Shown in pieces: positions 58,043 to 64,000 of a stretch of 64,000 nt of DNA. The stretch spans positions 1 through 64,000 of the forward strand of contig JBAZTO010000007.1 in assembly GCA_041661865.1 (NCBI GenBank), read 5' to 3'. The notes below the pieces were generated by a model. It was not told the origin of the DNA. It made no database searches and saw only the letters and a list, made by a program, of their open reading frames with translations. Each line of letters starts with the position of its first letter. The first letter of the stretch is position 1. The DNA is from JBAZTO01 sp041661865 (GTDB lineage: Bacteria; Planctomycetota; Phycisphaerae; SM23-33). A program made the position numbers and the translations under genes.

Positions 58043-59106
58043 GTGCGCCGGCCAAGCCTGTTCGGATTCAGAAGGTGCTCTTCCGCCAGGTTCGCCGGCC
58101 GATGAAGACGCTGTTTGCCACGGCGCTGGGCCGGAAGAAGGCCGCCGTGAGCGTCCTGGTGACGGTGGTGCTGGAGGACGGCTCGCGAGGAACGGGCGAA
58201 GTGCCGACCTCGTTCGTCCTGCCGCACGAAACGCCGGAGGCCATCAAGGCGATCCTGCGCGAGGCGCGGGCCTTCTTTGCGGGCGTGCCTTACGACGATT
58301 GCGGGGGACGGTTCGATGCGTTCCGGGCCCGCCACGCGCGGTTCCACATGACCCTCGCGGGCCTGGAGGTGGCGATCTTCCGTGCGGCCCTGGCCTGTCG
58401 CGGCGTCGGCGAGCACGCCTACTGGGGCCAGTCGCTGCGGCGGCTGGAGACCGATATCACCATCTCCTTCCAGCCCGACCGCGACGTGCTGGCCGACTGG
58501 CTGGGCAGGATCACGCGGGCGGGCTTCAAAACCTACAAGGTCAAGGTCAGCGGCAAGGTCGATGACGACATCGCCTTCATCACTTTCATTCGCGACTTCC
58601 TGGCCGTCCGCGTGCCCGACTTCGTCATCCGCCTCGACGGCAACCAGGGCTACACCGCCCGCACCTACGTGCGGATGCTGCGAGCGCTGGAGAAGACGCG
58701 CGTGCCGATCGAACTGTTCGAGCAGCCGCTGGCCAGGGACGATTTCGCCGGGCTCAAGCGCCTGGCCGGGGCGGGCGAGGTTCCGATGATCCTCGACGAG
58801 ACGGTCTTTGACGCGCGGGCCTGTCGCCGCGTCATCGACGATCACCTGGCGGCCGGTGTGAACATCAAGATCGCCAAGAGCGGCATCGCCGAGTCGGCGG
58901 CGATCCTTCGCATGGCGCGCGGGGCGGGACTGAAGCTGATGATCGGCTGCATGACCGAGACGATGGTCGGCCTGTCGGCGGGCATCAACCTGGCCGCGGG
59001 GACCGGCAGCTTCGACTACATCGACCTGGACTCGATCCACCTGATCCACCAACACGACCGCGGCGGCCCCATTCGCATCGAAGGCCCCTGCTATTCCATG
59101 GAGTGA
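58039..59106 (+). CDS. L-Ala-D/L-Glu-type dipeptide epimerase (enolase superfamily)
   Basis: The protein has 355 residues. The muconate-lactonizing enzyme-type active site is visible: KVKV with Lys167 and Lys169, metal ligands Asp200 (LDGNQGY), Glu228 (FEQP) and Asp253 (LDET), and a second lysine near 280 (IKIAKSG). It should interconvert Ala-D-Glu and Ala-L-Glu dipeptides from murein, allowing their use as nutrients. The ATG overlaps the peptidase stop by four bases, with GGAGGT before it. The Asp-x-Asp substrate motif of MLE-type enzymes is not required here; specificity is inferred from context. Confidence 0.88.
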   Translation: MSAPAKPVRIQKVLFRQVRRPMKTLFATALGRKKAAVSVLVTVVLEDGSRGTGEVPTSFVLPHETPEAIKAILREARAFFAGVPYDDCGGRFDAFRARHARFHMTLAGLEVAIFRAALACRGVGEHAYWGQSLRRLETDITISFQPDRDVLADWLGRITRAGFKTYKVKVSGKVDDDIAFITFIRDFLAVRVPDFVIRLDGNQGYTARTYVRMLRALEKTRVPIELFEQPLARDDFAGLKRLAGAGEVPMILDETVFDARACRRVIDDHLAAGVNIKIAKSGIAESAAILRMARGAGLKLMIGCMTETMVGLSAGINLAAGTGSFDYIDLDSIHLIHQHDRGGPIRIEGPCYSME

Positions 59107-59109
59107 CCC

Positions 59110-60294
59110 ATGCTTCAAGGGCCCTTGTTCAATGACGCCGTCGGCATCGTCACCGCCCTGCTGGTCATCGAGGGCGGCATCCTGTTTCTCTCGCAGGCCC
59201 GCTACAGCCGCGTGGTCTTCAAGTACCTGCCCTCGATGTTCTGGATCTACTTCCTGCCCATGCTGGCCAACACCTTCGGCCTGATTCCGCGGGAGAGCGC
59301 CACCTACGATCACATCCGCAATTACTGCCTGCCGGCGAGCCTGGTGCTGTTGCTGATCAGCGTGGACATCCTGGCCATCGCCAAACTGGGCAAGGTCGCC
59401 CTGGCGGTGATGCTGGCCGGCACGGCGGGCATCCTGCTGGGGGGGCCTATCGTCTACCTGATCTTCAAGAGCCATCTGCCCAGTGATTTCTGGATGGGCT
59501 TCGGCGCCCTGTCAGCCTCATGGACCGGCGGCAGCGCCAACATGATCGCGGTCAAGGAAGGGCTCAAGGCCCCCGACGCGGTATTCCTGCCCATGGTCGT
59601 GGTGGACACGATCTGCCCGTACATGTGGATGGGGCTGCTGATCCTGCTGGCCGGCTACCAGAAGCCCCTCGACCGGCTCCTCAAGGCTGACTCCTCCATC
59701 GTCGAGCACCTGACGAGGCAGGCCAATTCCACCCAGCGTCTCGAATCCCCGCTGACGCTCGAGCACATCGCCGGAATGCTCGCCCTGGCGGCGGCGGCCA
59801 CCTTCGTGTCCATTCGCCTGGCCAACCAACTGCCGGTGGTCAAGAACATGTTCAACGCATCCTCGTGGACCATCATCGTGGTCACGGGCCTGGCCATCGC
59901 ACTGTCCTTCACGCCGCTCCGCCGCCTGGAGAACTACGGCGCGTCCAAGCTGGGATACGCCCTGCTGTACTTCGTGCTGGCCTCCATCGGGGCCAAGACC
60001 AGCCTGACGCACCTGGCCAGCGCGCCGCTGCTGATCGTGGCCGGATTCATCTGGATCGCCATCCACGGCGTCTTCATCCTGGCCGCCGGCAGACTGCTGC
60101 GGGCCCCGATGTCGCTGATGGCCGCAGCCAGCCAGGCCAATATCGGCGGCACCGCCTCGGCCCCCGTCGTGGCCGAAGTCTACCAGATGGGCCTGGCCCC
60201 CGTGGGCCTGCTCCTGGCGGTGCTGGGTAATATCATTGGCACCTACGCCGGCTTTCTGTGCAGCCACCTCTGCCATTTCGTCGAGAAGTGGTAG
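59110..60294 (+). CDS. DUF819 (YjcL-like) integral membrane protein, probable permease
   Basis: The protein has 394 residues and about ten hydrophobic helices (for example LVLLLISVDILAIAKLG and MLAGTAGILLGGPIVYLIF). The GSANMIAVKEGLKAPDAVFLPM loop and the C-terminal ASQANIGGTASAPVVAEVY are conserved in DUF819 proteins, which repeat a GTxSA/N element in two halves like many secondary transporters. It starts three bases after the epimerase stop, so it is likely the importer or exporter of the murein dipeptides handled by the operon (inference). Confidence 0.85.
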   Translation: MLQGPLFNDAVGIVTALLVIEGGILFLSQARYSRVVFKYLPSMFWIYFLPMLANTFGLIPRESATYDHIRNYCLPASLVLLLISVDILAIAKLGKVALAVMLAGTAGILLGGPIVYLIFKSHLPSDFWMGFGALSASWTGGSANMIAVKEGLKAPDAVFLPMVVVDTICPYMWMGLLILLAGYQKPLDRLLKADSSIVEHLTRQANSTQRLESPLTLEHIAGMLALAAAATFVSIRLANQLPVVKNMFNASSWTIIVVTGLAIALSFTPLRRLENYGASKLGYALLYFVLASIGAKTSLTHLASAPLLIVAGFIWIAIHGVFILAAGRLLRAPMSLMAAASQANIGGTASAPVVAEVYQMGLAPVGLLLAVLGNIIGTYAGFLCSHLCHFVEKW

Positions 60295-60426
60295 GACCCA
60301 ATCGATTTGCAGGTGCCACTGCTGCGGTGTTTGCAGCAGTGTCGACGCTATGCACGGCTGCACACGACGCAGCCGTGGCACCCATCGCTTCATTTGCGAC
60401 AGAGCAGCAGGACCCAATCGATTTGC
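60293..60426. repeat. 18-base direct repeats flanking the two-hairpin element copy B
   Basis: AGGACCCAATCGATTTGC occurs at 60293-60310 and again at 60409-60426. The first copy starts inside the DUF819 stop codon; the second lies beyond the two-hairpin element. The pair could be a target-site duplication from insertion or a recombination footprint. Confidence 0.8.
60312..60381. repeat. Two-hairpin repeat element, copy B
   Basis: The core is GTGCCAC (60313-60319) to GTGGCAC (60375-60381). Hairpin 1 is CACTGCTGC/GCAGCAGTG (60317-60325 and 60333-60341) with loop GGTGTTT. Hairpin 2 is CACGGCTGC/GCAGCCGTG (60353-60361 and 60369-60377) with loop ACACGAC. Compared with copy A (25682-25751) the stems differ, yet pairing is retained; loop 2 is identical and loop 1 differs at one base. 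It lies between the DUF819 gene and convergent nadB. Confidence 0.85.
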
Positions 60427-60577
60427 CAATCCCGCCGCGGGGCTGAAAGCATCACTGCGCCCCGCCCTGGTTCCGGCGGATTCACCCGCCCCGGATGGCG
60501 ACTCCAACGCCTGACGCATCTGGCCATCGCACCGCACTGCTGCTGATGTGCGGGCTCAATTACGTCCAGAGCGTCAG

Positions 60578-60606
60578 GAAAAATCCCGCTCGCTTAGCGC
60601 TCGCGG
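60578..60606 (-). terminator. Candidate terminator downstream of nadB
   Basis: On the minus strand a GC-rich interrupted hairpin (CCGC...GCGG with inner CGCT/AGCG) is followed by five T residues, about 43 bases past the nadB stop. The stem is imperfect, so the call is moderate. The rest of 60427-60577 shows no gene. Confidence 0.45.
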
Positions 60607-60648
60607 CTAGTTACGCCTCGATGCACTTCGCACCTTGATCGCTCACTG

Positions 60649-62292
60649 TCACTCCACGACCAGTTGGAATTCGCTGCGGCGGAGGTGCTGGTGGCGGGCC
60701 CAGATGGGGTCGGTGCTGGGGAAGTCCTCGCGGTAATGCACGCCGCGGGTTTCGGTGCGGCGGATGCCGCTCTCGGCGATGAGGTAGGCGGCGGTGAGCA
60801 TGTTCTGGATTTCCCAGCCCGCGCGGTCGAAGAATTCCTTGTCCACCACGTAGCGGGCCCAGAAGCTCACGATTTCCAGCGTCTCGGCCAGGCGGTCGCC
60901 GCGACGGACGATGCCGCAGTTGCGCCACATCACCGACCGCAGCGAGTTGCGAATGTCGGCCAGGTCCAGTTCCGTTCGGTCGCTGCGGGGGTTGGACCAG
61001 TCGATCTGCCTGGCCGTCAGGCCGTTGCCGTCGGAGAGGCTCTCGCCGGCCAACTGTCCGCACCGCAGGCCGAAAACCAGGGCCTCGGTCAGGCTGTTGG
61101 AGGCCAGTCGGTTGGCGCCGTGCAGGCCGGTGCAGGCGGCTTCACCGCAGGCCAGCAGCCCGGCGATGTTGGTCCTGCCGTCGATGTCGGTCGAGGCCCC
61201 GCCGATCATGTAATGGGCGGCCGGATGGACCGGGATGAGATCCCTGGCCGGGTCGATGTCGAAATTGCGGCACTGGCGATAGATCTGCGGAAACCGCGTC
61301 GCGAAGGCCTCGGCGCCCAGGTGGCGGACGTCCAGGAAGACGTGCGTGGCGTTGGTCCTGGCCATCTGCTCGATGATGGCGCGGCTGACCACGTCGCGCG
61401 GGGCCAACTCGCCCATCTCGTGGTAGTCGCTCATGAAGCGGTCGCCCTTGCGGTCGACCAGATAGGCCCCTTCGCCGCGGACGGCCTCGGAGATCAGCGA
61501 CCGCGTCGCCCCGGCCACATAGAGTGTGGTGGGGTGGAACTGCATCATCTCCATGTCGGCCAGCACGCCGCCGGCTCGGAAGACAATGGCTGCGGCATCG
61601 GCGGTGGCCACGGGCGGGTTGCTCGTCTCGCGCCACAGCACGCCCGATCCGCCGCTGGCCAGGATAGTCGTGCGGGCACGGATAATCTGCAGGCCGTACC
61701 GCGAATGGTAGGTCAACGCGCCCAGGCACGTCGAGCCGCTGCCGCCGGCAGGCGGGTCGGTCAGCAGGTCGATGACGAAGCATTCCTCGAAAACCTTGAT
61801 GCTGGGCAGCGAGCGGGCCCGGGCCACCAGCACCTCGATCATTGCCTTGCCCGTGGAGTCGCCGTAGGCATGCACGATGCGGGAGGCGCTGTGGCCGCCC
61901 TCGCGCCCCAGGGACAATTCCCCTCCGGCGGCGTCGAAGTTCACGCCCCACTCCTGCATCTGTCGCACATGCTGGGGGGCCGAGGAAACCACGTGGCGGA
62001 CCACCTTCTCATCGCCCAGCCCGCAACCGGTGGCGATGGTGTCGGCCACGTGCGCCTCCACGCTGTCGTGACTGTTGATCACGGCAGCCAGTCCGCCCTG
62101 GGCATAATAGGTGTTGGACTCGATCAGGCCGGACTTGGTGGCCAGGATCACCTGCCCATAGTTCGCGGCCTCGATGGCGGCGCGAAGGCCGGCCGCCCCA
62201 CCGCCGATGACCAGCACGTCGGTGAAGATGTGCGGCAGGCGGCGGCTCTCAAAGCTCAGCAAGTAACGACGTTGAAGAAGCACGCTGTCCAT
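60649..62292 (-). CDS. nadB: L-aspartate oxidase (NAD biosynthesis)
   Basis: The protein has 547 residues, the normal NadB length. It oxidises L-aspartate to iminoaspartate, the first step of de novo NAD synthesis. The FAD motif VLVIGGGAAGLRAAIEA (27-43) is followed by NTYYAQGGLAAV, active-site GREGGHSASRIVH and HPAAHYMIGGASTDIDGRTNI, which separate it from fumarate reductase subunits. The C-terminal SDH-type helical domain is present. ATG 62292 follows AAGGA. It uses fumarate as electron acceptor in anaerobes. No nadA or nadC is nearby, so the pathway is scattered. Confidence 0.95.
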   Translation of the reverse strand: MDSVLLQRRYLLSFESRRLPHIFTDVLVIGGGAAGLRAAIEAANYGQVILATKSGLIESNTYYAQGGLAAVINSHDSVEAHVADTIATGCGLGDEKVVRHVVSSAPQHVRQMQEWGVNFDAAGGELSLGREGGHSASRIVHAYGDSTGKAMIEVLVARARSLPSIKVFEECFVIDLLTDPPAGGSGSTCLGALTYHSRYGLQIIRARTTILASGGSGVLWRETSNPPVATADAAAIVFRAGGVLADMEMMQFHPTTLYVAGATRSLISEAVRGEGAYLVDRKGDRFMSDYHEMGELAPRDVVSRAIIEQMARTNATHVFLDVRHLGAEAFATRFPQIYRQCRNFDIDPARDLIPVHPAAHYMIGGASTDIDGRTNIAGLLACGEAACTGLHGANRLASNSLTEALVFGLRCGQLAGESLSDGNGLTARQIDWSNPRSDRTELDLADIRNSLRSVMWRNCGIVRRGDRLAETLEIVSFWARYVVDKEFFDRAGWEIQNMLTAAYLIAESGIRRTETRGVHYREDFPSTDPIWARHQHLRRSEFQLVVE

Positions 62293-62401
62293 AGAAGTCC
62301 TTGGAGTCTACGCCGAAGGGACGGGGCTTGTCGAGCTTTTCACGCCGGGGGGCGGCATATTGTCACCCCTGACGCCGGGCCGTTAACGGCCTGAACCCCG
62401 G

Positions 62402-63466
62402 TTATTCGGCGCGGCCCACCCAGTAAGTACGGTATTCCTCCAGGGCTGAGAATAGCGCCTCGATATTGGCCAGGGGCGTCGGCGGGTATATGCCGACCAC
62501 CATCTCCAATCCGCCGGCGGGGCTGCCGAGTTTGAGCACCTCCTCGCGGACGAGGTCGCGGACCTCCGCCGGCGAGCCGAAGGGCAAGACCTGCTGGCGG
62601 TCAATATCGATCTTGATGCACGCCCGGCCCTTGACGCACCGGGCGATGTTGTCGATGCCGTTGACCAGGTCCTGCGGGTTGACGGTGCTGACCCCGCACT
62701 CCAGAAGGTCGTCGATGATGTCCATGATGTAGCCGTCGTGGTGCATCGACACCAGCGTGCCCTTTTCCCTCGCCGGATGGAACAATCGCTTGTAATGGGG
62801 CATCAGCAAGCGGCGGAAATGCGTCGGCCCCAGCAGGCTGGCGGTCTGCGTGCCCAGGTCGTCGGCCACGTTCAGGACATCCAGCCCAGCCGCCAGGTAG
62901 GGCGCGAATGCCTGCTCCCAGTGGTCCGCCACCATCGTCGCAAGCTGGTCCAGCCGGGGGTCGTTCATGCCCACGTCTTCGAGGAAGTTCTCCATGCCGC
63001 GAAGGTAGTACAGGCGCATGAGGAAGAAGCCGTGCGGCGCATCGTACCGGGTAATCTCGCCCCGAGCCCTGCAACCCTCCAAGGCCTGGCGCTTGGAGTC
63101 GTCGAACACCGGCGGTTGCGGGGGTTTCCACCTGCTCAATGCGGCCCAGTCCTCAAGCGGATGCTCAATGACTATGCCTTCCAGGCCATCCAGTTCGTAA
63201 CGCCACCGGCACCCCCACTCGTCAGTCCGTTCGCGCTGCGTCTCGTCGAGAACCTGGTCAAAGTCGATCTGGCCTTTGCGAAAATCCGGAAAGAGCACCG
63301 GATGGCGCAGGCAAATGTCTTCGAGTTCTTCGCGCGCCACCCGCCAATAGGGCGGGGAAATGAAAGCCCACTGCGGAATCCATTCGTGGCCACGAAAGTT
63401 TGCATTCTTGAGAAAATTCTCTCGTTTGGTCAGCGGCATATTTGACGTATCCTGATTATTGGACAT
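62402..63466 (-). CDS. Uroporphyrinogen decarboxylase-like protein 2
   Basis: The protein has 354 residues. UroD-type segments include LLGPTHFRRLLMPHYKRLF and VSTVNPQDLVNGIDNIARCVKGRACIKIDID. The ligand region reads MHHDG (241-245), not the HxCG of MtaA or the TDCDG of the copy at 51971-53092. A cobamide-linked or carbohydrate-linked methyl transfer is likely but unproven. Two starts are possible: 63466 or nine codons later at 63439 (MPLTKRENF), with neither ribosome site decisive. It directly follows the truncated third copy on the same strand. Confidence 0.78.
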   Translation of the reverse strand: MSNNQDTSNMPLTKRENFLKNANFRGHEWIPQWAFISPPYWRVAREELEDICLRHPVLFPDFRKGQIDFDQVLDETQRERTDEWGCRWRYELDGLEGIVIEHPLEDWAALSRWKPPQPPVFDDSKRQALEGCRARGEITRYDAPHGFFLMRLYYLRGMENFLEDVGMNDPRLDQLATMVADHWEQAFAPYLAAGLDVLNVADDLGTQTASLLGPTHFRRLLMPHYKRLFHPAREKGTLVSMHHDGYIMDIIDDLLECGVSTVNPQDLVNGIDNIARCVKGRACIKIDIDRQQVLPFGSPAEVRDLVREEVLKLGSPAGGLEMVVGIYPPTPLANIEALFSALEEYRTYWVGRAE

Positions 63467-63511
63467 TCACTCTACGATTTCGACCCACAATCTTCGATGG
63501 CCCGTGCCATG

Positions 63512-64000
63512 TCAATACCGTCCCGCTTCCAAGGCCGTCTCGATGAAGACGCGGTAGTTGCGCTCCGTCTGCGGCGATAGCGGCACGTCGATGGGAGCGG
63601 CGGTGGGCATAATGACGAACCGGCCGCCGTCCTTGCCCTCGGCCAGGGTCCGCCGGGTCAAGTCCGCGACGAATTCTTCGCTGGCCGACTCGATGTGCTT
63701 CAGCTCAATGCCTCCCATCAGGCAGATCTGGTCTCCCAGGGCAGCCTTGACCTCGCCTACGTCCGCATCGCCGTCGGGCCGGGGCTCAACCGGATCAATG
63801 GCCGAGGGGTTCATCCGGAGAATGTCATTCAGCAGCCGCCCGATCCGGCCGTGAATGTGGATCCGTGGATAGCCGCCGGCCTGGCGGATCATCTCCACGT
63901 ACCGGCTGACGTAGGGCACCACCAGTTTTGAAAACAACTCCGGCGGCAGGAACGGCGGCGCGGCATATTCCGGGCCGACGATCCGCCACATGGCCGAGCG
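63512..64000 (-). CDS. Uroporphyrinogen decarboxylase-like protein 3, cut by the window edge
   Basis: The visible C-terminal part is about 162 residues and runs on past the right edge in the same frame. It has the UroD segment GPEYAAPPFLPPELFSKLVVPYVSRY, a ligand region IHIHG and the ending ERNYRVFIETALEAGRY, a common finish for these proteins. It is 45 bases upstream of copy 2, so both probably share a transcript. The N-terminus and true start are outside the window. Confidence 0.75.
   Translation of the reverse strand, partial: RSAMWRIVGPEYAAPPFLPPELFSKLVVPYVSRYVEMIRQAGGYPRIHIHGRIGRLLNDILRMNPSAIDPVEPRPDGDADVGEVKAALGDQICLMGGIELKHIESASEEFVADLTRRTLAEGKDGGRFVIMPTAAPIDVPLSPQTERNYRVFIETALEAGRY

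Overview
The window reads as chromosomal DNA of a high-GC bacterium of the phylum Planctomycetota, most likely class Phycisphaerae. This is inferred from three things. A giant secreted protein carries the planctomycete-type N-terminal motif LENLEGRLLL. There are several uroporphyrinogen-decarboxylase-like methyltransferases, polysaccharide-active secreted proteins, and an anaerobic-type sulfatase maturase with a superoxide reductase. The gaps hold GC-rich hairpin elements of a planctomycete style. No phage, complete insertion sequence, CRISPR array or integrase was seen. A perfect parS palindrome at 55741-55756 hints that the window lies in the ParB-loaded, origin-proximal part of the chromosome.

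Layout. 1-2914: two small hypothetical genes on the minus strand, then a SAM methyltransferase and a LarA-type nickel-pincer racemase-like protein on the plus strand. 3432-8722: a secreted pectate lyase with its terminator, a radical-SAM sulfatase-maturase-like protein with a SEC-C tail, and a tightly coupled 832-residue secreted protein of unknown function. 8811-13807: an SDR oxidoreductase and M42 aminopeptidase operon, a sensor kinase facing a lone response regulator, and a hypothetical gene. 13990-25656: one giant gene (3888 codons) encoding beta-propeller-like, PPC-like and beta-helix-like repeats and a C-terminal metzincin protease motif. 25990-35670: SWIM/SNF2 helicase with a DUF6429-like protein, a C39-like peptidase with TPRs, tRNA-Ser(GGA), a beta-helix lipoprotein and two paralogous secreted propeller-like proteins. 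36676-45617: a TMTC-like membrane/TPR glycosyltransferase and glutamate synthase gltBD. 45675-47191: superoxide reductase, two miniature CBM48 (glycogen-binding) proteins and a HicB-like protein. 47794-53092: a translationally coupled amino-sugar cluster (GHMP kinase, nucleotidyltransferase, NagB-LmbE fusion) behind a UroD-like methyltransferase. 53454-64000: typA, a structured intergenic region with parS, a metallo-beta-lactamase-fold hydrolase, a muropeptide-recycling operon (NlpC/P60, dipeptide epimerase, DUF819 permease), nadB and two tandem UroD-like genes, the last cut by the window edge.

Taken together the genes suggest a saprophytic, probably anaerobic or microaerophilic polysaccharide degrader that also salvages amino sugars and cell-wall peptides. 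The most unusual non-coding feature is a two-hairpin element present twice (25682-25751 and 60313-60381). Its stems differ by compensatory changes while the loops stay almost constant, and each copy sits between convergent genes.
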